Source: Botryosphaeria dothidea
Taxonomy: Eukaryota; Ascomycota; Dothideomycetes; Botryosphaeriales; Botryosphaeriaceae
Length of the DNA: 64,000 nucleotides
Direction: 5' to 3'
Assembly: GCA_011503125.2 (NCBI GenBank)
Contig: WWBZ02000016.1
Span: forward strand, 1,054,001-1,118,000
The translations under genes and the position numbers were made by a program. Below are positions 37,190 to 47,936 of this stretch, piece after piece. A model generated the notes under the pieces. It ran no database searches and had not been told where the DNA came from. It worked only from the letters and a program-made list of their open reading frames with translations. Every line of letters starts with the position of its first letter. Within the stretch, counting starts at the first letter, position 1.

Positions 37190-39696
37190 TCAACCCATGA
37201 CAGTCTGCCACCTCTTCTCCCACATGACATCCAGCCAAAACACATCGCTCTCGCCGGCATCAAGCCTCCTCCACACCTCCTCCACCAACTGCATCATCCG
37301 CATCAACGGCTTACTCGGCAACCTCTTCGCAAACTCCCTCAACCTCTCCCTCACAAACGCCCTCGCATGCCTCACCTTCTCGTTGTTCGCATGGAGATCA
37401 AAATAATCCAAGCTCGACACGAACCTCAGCTCCCCGGCCGCCGCCACGAGCAAGATCGGCTGCGTACTGCACGTCCCCGACGAATGCGGCAGCTCCTCCA
37501 ACAGCCCAATCACATGCAACGCGAGACTGTTCAACCAAATCCGCAAATCCGTGTCCTCGCGCGCCGTTCCGGGCGTTGAAGGGGTCAGCGAGCATATGCC
37601 GGTCTTCTCCCAGCCGCGCGACGCGCTGTCGGCGCCCAGCCGGCGCTTGAGGATGCGCGGGTAGACGCGGTAGATCTCGAGCAGCGCGCCGCAGCGGTAC
37701 GCCTCGCCCAGCTGCACGAAGTCGCGGCGCGACGTGTGCGCGTCGCCCGGGTCGATCAGGTCGGCCGCGGCCGGCAGGTCGGACGAGAGGAGCTGCTCCT
37801 CGAGCAGCGTCGCCCACGCGTGCTTGTCGCGGTCGTCTTGCTGCGCGGTCGGCGTCGTGGGCGGCGGCCGCGTCGAGTAGCCGAGCGGGTCGGAGGGATG
37901 CGTCGTGGTGCGCTGAGTGCGCTGCCGGGAGAGGCGCTCGTGGCGGATGAGCCGGCCTACTTCGGCGAAGAGCATTTGCACTTTCGGTGCGATGCCGGTC
38001 CAGGGGTGGGGGAGCAGCTTGTTGCCGCTGGCAAAGGCGCCGCTGCGGTTGCCGCTCATGAAGGAGGAGGCGATGCCGAGCGGACCTAGGCCGCCGGATT
38101 GCCACGGCTTGCTGTGTTTGCCGGCGGCGTCGTTGATGGTGGACTCTTGCGAGACGAAGCCGATTAGCATCTCCCAGTAGATCAGGCTCTCTTCGAAGAA
38201 TTGATTTTGACGACGGATGATCTTATTGTCCGGAGGAACTGGAGCAATCAAGCGCGGGTATATAAGAGCGCGAGCAGCTGCAAGGTGAGTTAAGCCAAGG
38301 TCGTTCTCATCATGCCAACACGCCGTCAAGCCGAGCAGTAAGATGGCGAGAAGGGCCCGTTCGCTGCTTTGGCAACCAGCTGTCACCAGCGCCATCTCGT
38401 CTTGAAGATGCTGGTAGGCCTTGCGTTGAAGCTCGAGACCAGTGACTACCATTTGCGGATAGAAATTGGCGAGCTGAGCAGCGGCCATGGATTGGATGGC
38501 ATAGTAGACGGAAGGGCTGGAGTCCCAGATACGGCCAACAGCAGTGCGGAAAGGGTTGAGAACCGAGTCGAATGAAGAGTAAAGGGCGCATACGCTCTTG
38601 AAGTAGTGCTCCACAAGAGCCATACCAGGCTCGACAAGAGCAGGGGTTGGGCTGGGTGCTACGTTGATGTTGTAGAAGTTACGAAGAAGTTCGCGCGAGA
38701 GCCAGGTATGGTCCGCTGTGTCGTTATTTTGAGACACCAATTCCAGAGACCCGAGGTTCTCGTCGTTTTCTTCGTCTTCCGCCGGTTCAGCGGCGGGAGA
38801 CTCCATCGACGGCATTTCCATCCCCGAGAAATCGAAGTCAGTAAAATCGAAGTCAGTGAATCCTGACAATGACGGATCATCCTCAGCCAGTAGATCCAGG
38901 TATGCTCCATCCGGAGCGGATGGTTCTGCGGCAGATTCCTCCTGTCCTTGGGTTTCTTCGGTCTCCACGCTCTCTACGACATCCTCCTCAGACGATCCCC
39001 GCACCGGCCGTACGCACTCTGCCACCCGGGCAATGTGCTCCTCGATTGCTGCGGTACGCCTCTGTTTCTCGCCGCTGTCCTCTTCGATTGCCCTCCCCTC
39101 GCCCTGGCCATCGTGCAACTCCTCAACATCTCGTGCGGACCTCTCTCCTCTTCTTGCCCGCTTCCTTGGCCGCTGTTCCTCTTGCCAGCTTCTATCTTCC
39201 TCTTCAGGACTGGTAGAGGGTCCGCTATTGTTATATCTGCCACCCAGGCGCTGATCCTCTTTCAGCTGATTTGGACCGAGGATCAGCGTGCGGGAGGCAT
39301 CCGGCATGTACGCCTCATACTTGGTACTCCATTTGATGAATTTCTTATAGCCAGGACAGGCAATACCGCGCTTGACGCAGTTGCGACAGTCGGGTTTGGT
39401 TTCGTCGCACTTGAGCTATATACAGAGTTGGCGTTAGTTTTATAGTTAACCTCGAGTAACTGGTGGATGAGGGGCTGGAGGATGTTATGTGTAGAATCAC
39501 TAGATGTGTATCTGGCATCGACAGGGCCTGGGGAAAACATTGACATGTTGGGTAAAGAGGGGTTGGAGTAGGATAGAGGGCCGTGAGCTGGGGATTCCAT
39601 TACCCTCTTCAGCTTGCAGCGTTGGCACCCGTCCCGGGATTTGGGCTTCTTGCGCGGTGGCACCGACGTCGTCGGGGCTCCTGTCTGGGTTGGCAT
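37190..39696 (-). CDS. Zn2Cys6 transcription factor with fungal-specific domain
   Basis: Exons 39696-39604 and 39415-37190 join to 772 residues. The binuclear zinc cluster is complete only after splicing: Cx2Cx6Cx6Cx2Cx6C from CQRCKLKR (exon 1) to LKCDETKPDCRNC and VKRGIAC (exon 2). A basic NLS-like stretch (RPRKRARRGERS) lies near residue 90. An acidic region (about 150-240) precedes a fungal-specific transcription factor domain of the Fungal_trans_2 type (from about 245: LLRNFYNINVAPSP, VEHYFKSVCALYSSF). This class regulates metabolism by binding CGG-based sites; the target here is unknown. The intron in the zinc cluster is 188 nt. The region near 37700-38000 on this strand is strongly GC-rich and Arg-rich in other frames, so overlapping ORFs there are shadows. 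Confidence 0.88.
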
Positions 39697-40503
39697 AGCG
39701 CTGATAAGCTCTTGCAAGTCCTTTTGCTCGCGGCGCCTTTGTTGTATGTAACACGGTCGCGCTGTGCGAGCGAGAGGTTATTCCTAAGCTTTGTCTCTTG
39801 CTGAGATGACTGTTCCCTTCCTCCGAACAACGCAATAATATTTCGATATAAAGAGAGTTATCGTGCCCTGCTCATAGATAAGGTCGGACCGACTTGCGGC
39901 GTCCACTGAGCGTACGACAGCAATCGTCGTCTTCCGAGTGGCGGGGGCTCGTCCGAGAGCCGGAGGGTGTACGAGTAGTCACCGCTCAGTATGGGCGGCT
40001 CGGCTCGCGACGTGGTGGCCAGTGAGGAGGATGGCGAACGTAAGCGGGCTAAGCTTTCCCAATGATTTTCGCGGGTTTCTTTAAATTGGGGCCTGTTCTC
40101 CAGCCTCGCATGGAGATGAAACGCGTTGCGATTAGGTTAATAAGAGTGTGGGTAGGCTGCTGATCGGTTACCACTCTTCCCGGCCGACACCGGATGCGCA
40201 CCCGACGCGTGGCGGGGATCGGATTGCCATCCGAGCCCACGAATGCACCGTTTAATGCCGCTTATTTCCGCTATTAGTGGAATGCTATGCACCTACTACG
40301 TAGTGATTACTGTGCTTTCGCAGGTTCTATCATGACTTTGTGATTCCTGTGGGGGAAGTAGGTATTGCCCCGCCTCCAGCCCGATGATATCATTATTGAA
40401 CAGCCGCTTTCATGTCCGTATAGCCGCCCATGGTATCATTCCCGTTGTAACCTTTCCAGACCTGAGCGCCGCACTCCACAGAGAGAAAAAAAAAAAGACA
40501 TTC
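39697..40503. other. Zn2Cys6 gene promoter and 3' flank of coiled-coil gene
   Basis: 807 nt; the left part is upstream of the leftward regulator. A pure A run at 40484-40497 is T in the sense of the coiled-coil gene that ends at 40504, so probably its 3' UTR. No gene seen. Confidence 0.45.
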
Positions 40504-41460
40504 CTAACCTTCAACTTCAAGCATGCTCGTCAACCCCTGCTCCACCGCGGTCAACCACCGTCCTCGGTCTTCTAGATCGTCGCCCATGCCCGCCTCGCCT
40601 GCCTCTCTCCTTCTCTGCGCCTCCTTGGCGGCAGCAACTGTACCGCACTTTTGCATCTCCAATTGCTTCAGCTCTGCCTCCAATCTCTCGAATTCTCGTG
40701 TCTTGCGCGGCACTGTGGATTGGAGGCTTGAAAGCTGCCTCTCCAGCGCCGCCAGTTCCGCCTCGCGGGCTGCCAGAACGGACAGGGTCTCAGGAAGTGC
40801 GAGGGACAGGGACGGGTTGGTAGGGTGTGGTGCCTGAGTCTCGCGCAGTTCTGCGATTGTGGTTTCCAGATCGGCGATCTCAGTGGGGAGCGACTCGAGC
40901 TCGGCGGTGCGGAGTTGGATAGATTCATAGCCTGTGAACATGGTAAGTCGGTTGCTGTGTGCTCAGGGCGTTACAAGGTCCTACGTTTGCTCAAGTCTCG
41001 TCCGCGGCGCTCGAGCTCAGCCAGCATCTCGGCCACCTCTACTTTCTGAGCCTTGAGCGAAGCCTTGACTTCCTTCAGTTGTGCCTCAAGCTCCACGTTT
41101 TCTCGCGGTTCGACGAATTGCGGCGGATCCACGGTAATTGCCGTAAGGTATTTTTCTTTCGTTACCTGCTCGACGTAGCTGAAGCGGAGTTTGGAGAAAA
41201 GCTCCTGAATGCGAGGTTAGCAACATTGGAACGATGGCTGTAGTTGGAAAATTGAATTATACCTTGTAATGGATCAGGTCTGCCTGCAGACTGGCTGGCG
41301 TCGCGTCGTCCGCGGACATCTCTGAGGCGGCCGAGTTGCGCTTGTCGCCATTTTGTGCGGGGTTGGGGCGAATCTCGTTGCTGAGTTCGATGATCTTGAT
41401 TTCTTGGTGTTTTTGAAGCTCCTTGAGGCGCTCTATCGCCTCGTTGTGGGTGGCAGCCAT
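40504..41460 (-). CDS. Coiled-coil protein, probably kinetochore Sos7/Kre28-like
   Basis: Exons 41460-41263, 41204-40985 and 40931-40504 join to 281 residues. The protein is almost entirely helical. The start MAATHNEAIERLKELQKHQE leads to a globular-looking block (LFSKLRFSYVEQVTKEKYLT), followed by coiled coil with heptads (VELEAQLKEVKASLKAQKVE; ELESLPTEIADLETTIAELR) to near the C terminus. The block FSKLRFSYVEQVTKEKYL and the length resemble fungal Sos7/Kre28 proteins, partners of the KNL1 kinetochore scaffold. That assignment is from memory of the family and is tentative; another kinetochore or structural coiled coil is possible. Introns are 58 and 53 nt. It shares a 244-nt divergent promoter with the RS-rich gene. 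Confidence 0.8.
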
Positions 41461-41704
41461 GTTGCGGTGGTTTTTGGAGGGGTTTGTTGTCGTATGTAAA
41501 CACCGGCAGGCGGGCTGCGACGGCGGCAAGAGCTGGGTTGCGCGCAGGCTTGGCTCGGCTCCTGATCGGCTCTGATAAGATTATTGCGACTGCCTCCCCT
41601 CACGTCACAGGCTGGACGGAGCTACGCCCAAGGGTACTTTTTTCCCTCTCACGTTTCATGCTTCGAGGCCACACAACGTGTATTCGCGCGGCTCTTGCGT
41701 CGCA

Positions 41705-43023
41705 ATGCCGAACGACAACCCTTCTGACGACTACGTGGCTGAGCTGTTGAAGAAAGATGCGAGGACGAGCTCTGCCAGATACGCCGCCGTAGGGCTTCAG
41801 GCCTACCTACCAAAGAGGTGAGTGACGACCGCGGACCCTTCATTTTCTTCCACGCAGACTAATTCCCAGCCAGACCTACTGGTCAGGCTCCCAAACCCAA
41901 CAAGCGTTTCCTACGGAATATTTTGCGCGAAACAGACAGCCACAATGCAGCACTACTTGCGAAAGAAGCAGAAGAGTCGAGAGCAAGACTGAAGGCCCTC
42001 CGCGAAGGTGGTCAGGGCAGCAATGGAAAAGCACACAAGTCGCAGGATGCAGAACGCAGAGATGACTCAAGGCCTTCGAAGCGCCGCCGCGTAGAAGACA
42101 GCGATTCGGAGACGGATAGAGCCCACAGGCGGCGGCGGAACGACGAGCGCAGTTCGCGCAGGTCCCACCGTTCAAGGCGCGACGCTTCCACGGACCGGAT
42201 CCGTGACCATGATCGCGCGAAGGAAACACGAAGTCGCCGTTCATACGACAGCGAAGACGAACGCGAATACCGGCGCTCCAAGCACTCGCACAGAAGCCGT
42301 AGGCACCGTGATCGAAGCGCTTCAGACAATGACGAGGAAGATAGACACAGATCAGAGCGGAGACGTAGGGATAAGCGTAGAACTCTCTCGGAGAGCAGGG
42401 ACAGGCGTCACAGGTCTCGCCGCAAGACAAGGGACGCAAAGTCTCCAGACGACGAGGAGCGGCGTTACAAGCAACGAAGGCGCCGCTCACAGTCCTCGTC
42501 CCAAGAAAGATCGCGTAGAGCCTCTCGAGACAGGCATGTTGGAACAAGCAGATATAAAGAGAAAGAGCCTGGAAAAGAGAAGACAAGGCGGGCAAGATCT
42601 CAGGCTTCGGATTCTGATCCTCTTGAGGCTCTTGTTGGTCCAATGCCGCCGCCCCCGGAGCCTGTAGTTCGCGTCAGAGGTCGCGGAGCCGCCAGGATTT
42701 CTTCAACTATGGATGCGCATTTTGCCGCGGATTACGACCCGTCGCAAGACGTACGGCCTGGTTCAGATGAGGACGATTGGGATATGGCGCTCGAGGCGCT
42801 GCGTGATCGGCAGAGGTGGGAGCAGCAGGGCGCAGAAAGATTGAAAGCGGCGGGATTCACAGATGATGAGATCAAAAAATGGGAGAAGGGTGGAGAGAAG
42901 ACGGAAGATGATGTTCGTTGGAGCAAGAGAGGCGAGGGGCGTGAGTGGGACAGAGGGAAGGTTGTGAGTGATGATGGTCACATTGATATCCGCGCTGAAT
43001 GGGGACGACTGAAGGGCACGTAG
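41705..43023 (+). CDS. Arg/Ser-rich nuclear protein of unknown function
   Basis: Exons 41705-41817 and 41874-43023 join to 420 residues. Three parts are visible. The conserved-looking N terminus ends in RPTGQAPKPNKRFLRNI, LRETDSHNAALLAKEAEESR. The middle, about 200 residues, is dense in RS, RR, SR and RD (similar to SR splicing-factor tails). The C-terminal region (MALEALRDRQRWEQQGAERL, AAGFTDDEIKKWEKGGEK) looks folded. The composition suggests a nuclear, splicing-associated protein, but I do not recognise the family. The intron is 56 nt; its 3' end has two adjacent AGs (CCCAG and CCAG), and only the second keeps the frame. Divergent from the coiled-coil gene. Confidence 0.85.
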
Positions 43024-43514
43024 CGCATGCCAAAGTGGATAAAGACTATCCTGCATAGGAAGGGTGTTAAAAAGTAATTCGGAACCAGCATAGCTTAATG
43101 GTGTAATGATTTGCATTCTCAGGAATCTTGCTCAGAATCTTGCTTGTAAGCGTTGATGAAAGTGACTGTCGAAACACTAGCGACAAGACCATCTATCAGA
43201 AGGCCCACGCGTTAATTTTATTTCTGACTTTCACGCGCGAGGTGCATGTTCCAGTGATTATTCATGGGGGAGGAGTTTAGCTGAGCGGCTCCTCGAAAGC
43301 GGCGCTAGCGATAAGATAAAGCACGTGACCGCACAAATCGCTAAGCGGAAATTCGAACAACGGCCAAACCGCCTGCAAGATCCGACGGGACGACACCACC
43401 GACGACACCACCTCGAAGTTACGACAATCGACGCCAACGGTGAGCTCGGCCTACTTCGACCCGCTGTCAAATTGCATTGCGCTGACTTCAATCTCTCACA
43501 GTCCCTAATTCAAG
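43024..43514. promoter_or_regulatory. Promoter region of ribosomal protein eL37
   Basis: 491 nt between the RS-rich gene and eL37. It contains GATAAG motifs (43311-43316) followed at once by a CACGTGA box, then a pyrimidine/purine mosaic leader. A short tRNA-like stretch near 43085-43120 lacks a T-arm and was rejected. Confidence 0.5.
43322..43328 (+). promoter_or_regulatory. CACGTGA box upstream of eL37
   Basis: CACGTGA is an E-box of the kind bound by Cbf1/bHLH factors in fungi. It lies 187 nt before the first coding base of the ribosomal protein gene. Identical heptamers occur at 27491-27497 and 47307-47313, each in a presumptive promoter. No direct evidence of function. Confidence 0.3.
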
Positions 43515-44048
43515 ATGAGTACGTTACCGACCGCGACACCGACTGCGCGATTTCAACCGCCACGACGATAGAGACTGACGACCTCCACAGCGAAGGGTAC
43601 CTCCAGCTTCGGCAAGCGCCACAACAAGACGCACACTCTCTGCAGGCGTTGCGGTCAGTAATTCTCAGGAATAGCTCAGTAGAGGATGGGAGAGCATCCA
43701 CGAGCGAAGGACGAAATGCTGATGTGGGCCCTACAGGTCGCCGCTCCCTCCACATTCAGAAGCACACTTGCTCCTCCTGCGGCTACCCCGCTGCTAAGAC
43801 CCGTGGCTGTACGTTCGCCCCGCGATGAGACCCGACTGCCTTCAATCGACAAGGCGGTTCTTCACGATGCATAATTCCCCCAACGAGCCATGGCTGACGC
43901 AGGACTTCCTACAGACAACTGGGGCGAGAAGGCCAAGAGGAGGCACACCACTGGCAGCGGTCGCATGAGGTACCTGAAGACCGTCCCCCGCCGCGCCAGC
44001 AACAACTTCCAGCAGGGTGTCGCCAAGCGCAAGGAGAGGTCGGCGTAA
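43515..44048 (+). CDS. RPL37: 60S ribosomal protein eL37 (L37)
   Basis: Exons 43515-43518, 43591-43653, 43737-43808 and 43915-44048 join to 90 residues (yeast L37 has 88). The product reads [20 protein letters not shown] and ends [17 protein letters not shown]. It keeps the zinc-binding CxxC pairs (TLCRRCG and CSSCG) and the [15 protein letters not shown] block. L37 binds 5.8S/25S rRNA in the large subunit. The first coding exon is just ATG plus one base; three introns of 72, 83 and 106 nt interrupt this tiny ORF. The joins are certain because they rebuild the near-universal L37 sequence. Confidence 0.98.
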
Positions 44049-45979
44049 ATTATGACGAGGACGTAGACGGAACTATGCGGGGACGGTGGTGAAATTTCTT
44101 CCAAAAAGGCGTGGGGTATGTGGGTATACCACTACACAATCGGAGTCTTTTCCTAGCGGGGGCAAGAGGCATCATGCATTCCTGGATTGAATGAAGGGGG
44201 GATTTCCGTGTCCTTTACCTTCCTCTCGTGTTCATCGATGAGAGCAAAAAACATCGAGTACATTGCCCAAATGGAATCGCTCACCTGCGCCCACATCCGT
44301 TTTTGCAGGATTGTCAATACTGAGAACCAGGAACTCCGAACCCGAGAATATTCGCACTCGCCACCCAATCGCACCAAAGCCCGCACCCCATGTACGAAAG
44401 AAGGCACAGTGGCCAGCAAAGGCCCGCCTATAGCGTTCATTCCCCGGATTCCATGACGGTTTTATCAGAACGAAGCAGATAATTCGAGCGCCCACGCATG
44501 TTACAAGCTACATCGAATCGACACAACCAGTAATCCCTATGCCACTCCAGACTTAGTTTTCCCTTGATTTTGGTTCCCTTTGCCGAACCATTGCCCAGTA
44601 GTCTCACTCAAATTGTGGATTTTTCCCTACCTTCCCACGTCTGCCTTGATCCTTCGTTGTCTGGAAATATAGGAGATCTACATGTACAGGATCGCGCGTG
44701 CTATAGAAGACTATTTCGAAGGCTTGGCGCCAAACATGTTGATCAGAATAGGTGACCATTCACATCTCAATCCGGGGCATGTCTGGGCAGAAACGACTCG
44801 CGCTCTTTCCTCACTCATTATATGTTGAAGCGGATCTACGCAATCAAACCCACCTACGACAATACTTCTAGCAAGAGACGGCTGTTCATGTGTAGACATG
44901 CTTGGATGAGCGACAGCAGGGTGCAGTTTATACCAACTGCCTCGCTGCTCGCGCAGATGCTGGCAACTGAGGAAATAATAGCAATGTGGTAAGTCAGGCA
45001 AGAAACGCACCTCAGAGCAACGTCAGTACGCCCATATGTTACCTCTACACGAGCCACCGATCCTGTTCTCATGCGCACGAGCGCCCCTATGACTTTCAGG
45101 ACGCCTAAATCTCACCTACCTCGTATTGACATCTTAGCTCGTCCATATGCTCGCTTGGATCATCTCCTTCAACCCTGTTCAGATCCACCTCTATGCGTTT
45201 CGGCATTAGTTCTTTTTCAACCCCCAGCAAGACCGTATTGCTCTGAAGTCATGGACACTGGCACACTGGTTTTTGCGGTGCAGGAACACAATGATCGAGC
45301 ATCTGCGTGCCTTTGCTGCGGGAACATTCTGCACCACCACCTCACTGGTTTCGTGTGACTGAAAGTTGCTCAGACTCCTCGGTGTTCAGGTCGGGTTGGG
45401 ACCTTCTGTCGCCACTGTGGCCGTCTTGTATTTGTTTGTCGGAATTCGGGAGGAACTAGCTAGGGCAATCCACTACGTTAGTTTGCTTATTCCCAGCATC
45501 TTTCTTTATTCGTGACGAGGGACGGCAGCAAAGGAGTTTGGTGCCGCCGATGGGCTCTTTCATTAAGCTCTCGTAACGACGATGCCCTCTTCAAAGACAA
45601 AATGGCGCAAGTTCTTTCCACTGATAAATTTTCATTCGGAGAGTGGATTGAGGTGTTGTTTGGTCCGTTTGACAAAGTAGAGCAAGAGTCCAGACTTTAT
45701 TGGCTTACTTAGACTTTCATCCGCTCAACAAAGGCAAATGGTGATTTAAATTTTCGTGATTTCGATTGCAGTCAAGATGTTCCCTTCCTTTCACTTTGCC
45801 TTTATTTCGAATCACTCTACTATTGTTCCTCTTTTAGAAATCAACTCAAAACATATTAGGAAAAGTCGGAAACCAACCTGGTTCTCTCAATTTTACCACT
45901 TACAAATCCATTGGACGGTCTCCATTCCTCGTAGGGGCATCTTGCAGGCAGATGCTTGTTGCAACTGTCTTCCGAAACG

Positions 45980-46210
45980 GCTTTAATGTAAACTGGGCCG
46001 ATTTAGCTCCATCCCGCGTCCTAAATAGGCAAATTATATAATAAACTCGTGGTGTTGAGCTTGTTAGGCCGCGCTTCCGCGCGTATATTACCCTTCTCGA
46101 TACCTACTGTATCTTCTAATCTCACATACCTCTTTTAATACTAAGAGCTGCCTATTACTACCTACTCGAGCCTCGCTATAGATCTTTTAGAGCGTTAAGA
46201 AGAGCGCAAG
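45980..46210. repeat. TpA-rich segment resembling RIP-mutated repeat relic
   Basis: The segment has many TA steps (for example AAATTATATAATAAACTC, CGTATATTACCC, TTTTAATACTAAGAGC), while CA/TG steps look scarce by eye. That is the dinucleotide signature left by repeat-induced point mutation in ascomycetes. No terminal repeats or coding remains are recognisable, so the parent element cannot be named. Confidence 0.4.
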
Positions 46211-46280
46211 AGTGGCTTTGATTGCCAAGAGGACAGAGCTTTACTCGTAAGTTTTATAGCCGTGACTAAGGGAGAAGAGA

Positions 46281-46374
46281 CTCAACACCATGCCAAGCAT
46301 CGTAAGTTGTTACTGCATAATTGGCGGCTATGGCTGACTAACAGCGGTGAAGGCTCAACACCATGCTGAGTATC
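46281..46374 (+). repeat. Imperfect 21-nt direct repeat (46281-46301 and 46354-46374)
   Basis: CTCAACACCATGCCAAGCAT(C) and CTCAACACCATGCTGAGTAT(C) match at 18 of 21 positions, with all three differences being transitions. In one frame both encode QHHA followed by K or E. The first copy abuts a GTAAGT donor, and a CTGACTAACAG acceptor lies between the copies. Confidence 0.6.
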
Positions 46375-46876
46375 ACGACACTACCCCGCTCTTGCCGGCG
46401 CCTCCGGAGGTCTTGCCACGGGCCAGCCAGGCCGACACAAGAAGCTTCAGGAGGGTAAGGACTGGGCGAGAATGCCCCTGTGAAAGGACCCCGTAGGGAG
46501 AGGTTCAATCATATGTGTTGGAAGGTGGTAAAAATGAGAGCAGGTTAGTTTCTGACTTTTGCCTCAAACGCAGTCAAACGGCATCACGTTGTACATCCCA
46601 GAATTGAACCTTGGAAGCTATGCGCCGGCAGAAAGGCCAATTGATCATAGCGAGCAACTGGATCGCAAGAAGCTCGTGAAAAAAAGCAACAGAGCAAAAC
46701 GGGGAAAGAGGCCCAGTTGCACCGTCATGTAGACCCACTGTCCAATGTCTCCGATTTCATTCCTGAATGTATTTTCTCCCGTAAAAGGCGGCTTGGCGCG
46801 AACAATTACCAAAATTAGCATTTTGCTTCACTGCATCAAGTCGCGGGTGGGTATTTCACCTGTGAATGACAACTGC

Positions 46877-47068
46877 CTAAACCTCCCTGATGCGTCCGGC
46901 CTCACCGGCTTCGGCGGCGGCGGCCTGCTCTTCCAGCTCCATGCCCTCGGCGTGACCTTGGACCATGGCTGCGGCCCGGTCTCTAAAGCCACCGAAGAAG
47001 AAGATGGCGATAAAGATTGCGAGAGCGCACATCCCAAGAGCAAGAAGGATGCTGCCGACGGGCTTCAT
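46877..47068 (-). CDS. Small single-TM membrane protein (63 residues), hypothetical
   Basis: An ATG-started ORF of 63 residues. A strongly hydrophobic N-terminal segment (VGSILLALGMCALAIFIAIF, residues 4-23) is followed by FFGGFRDRAA and an acidic Ala/Glu-rich tail (GMELEEQAAAAEAGEAGRI). This is a typical layout for a small membrane peptide, and codon usage is GC-biased as in the neighbouring genes, unlike the AT-rich sequence to its left. No family recognised. It is divergent from the RTA1-family gene, sharing an 868-nt upstream region. Confidence 0.45.
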   Translation of the reverse strand: MKPVGSILLALGMCALAIFIAIFFFGGFRDRAAAMVQGHAEGMELEEQAAAAEAGEAGRIREV

Positions 47069-47936
47069 GGTGTTGAGATGTTTTTGTAGGAGTGAGGGTT
47101 TGAGTGTGGTCTGGGAGTGCAGTTATCCGGTTCTTTGCGGACGTTTCGGGCCACTGCTGGATGCATACCGAGTGTTTGAAAGCTTTGTGGAGAGCGCTTG
47201 AGGCGTTGTTGTGGTTTACGAAGTTGTGCAAGCGTGGAGGAAGAAGAGGAAAGAGCCCGAAGGAGAGATGTTCAAACATGCGCACGACAGTGCGACAAAT
47301 CCACTGCACGTGATGGCCGTACATGTCATTGGAGGATCGGCAACTCGAACTGGGTTGCATGCCATAACGCGGAGGAACCCGCTATGGTATGGAAATGATC
47401 TATCAGTAGTTGAAGCTGACGCAAAAGTCTTGCTTAATTGTTTCGTTTACATCTGCTCAACGTTACTGCATGTGTATACGCGTATTCAACTCGACCTGTC
47501 GCAACACAATCCTGAATCATCCTGTGCACTGCCACTCTGCCTGGCCGTCAGCATTGGCGCAGGGGCTGCTGTCTCACCGAGAAGGAGCAGCCTCAATTCG
47601 CAACTGTTTCTGGAAACGGCAATTCTTTGGCGTCAGAGCTGAGCTGTGATTGGTTCGCAACCGATTACGCTGCCCTGCCGTACACCATACCAAGTTCGGC
47701 TAATGCTGTCAAATAAGGAGCCCCGGTTATACCAGCTGAGGACGATAACGCTTCTCGCTGAGCACTGGAAGGCGCAGCAGCACGGGCATGTATTTAAGGT
47801 GGCGGTCTTGCAACTCTTCGGAGTACATCAAATCAGCCGATTTCTTCACACCGGACAGCTTCGCTTCTCTTCAGCACTTTTAAATTCAGTTGCATAAAAA
47901 CGTTCTTTTGCTCCTCACGACCTTTTCCTTAACACA
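47069..47936. promoter_or_regulatory. Divergent promoter region, small TM protein / RTA1 protein
   Basis: 868 nt between head-to-head genes. A TATTTAA at 47791-47797 lies 140 nt before the RTA1-family ATG, and a CACGTGA box is at 47307-47313. No other gene is seen. Confidence 0.45.

Larger units (their letters stand above)
44049..46876. other. 2.8 kb gene-poor stretch with RIP-like AT-rich part
   Basis: No gene is supported. ORFs are short and overlapping. Composition becomes AT-rich rightward; 45980-46210 is especially TpA-rich. Past 46260 the sequence returns to balanced composition and includes a duplicated 21-mer with splice-like signals (see the separate entries). Confidence 0.5.

Noticed and set aside
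37398..38105. 235-codon Arg/Pro-rich minus-strand ORF within the Zn2Cys6 gene
   Set aside because: Alternative frame of a GC-rich exon; the main frame is continuous with the zinc cluster.
43085..43140. tRNA-like start (CATAGCTTAATGGTGTAATG)
   Set aside because: No T-arm, no acceptor pairing and no B-box follow.
43809..43914. Possible C/D-box snoRNA in the third intron of eL37
   Set aside because: The D-box-like CTGA coincides with the branch-point sequence, the C-box-like CGATGAGA is imperfect, and no terminal stem is seen.
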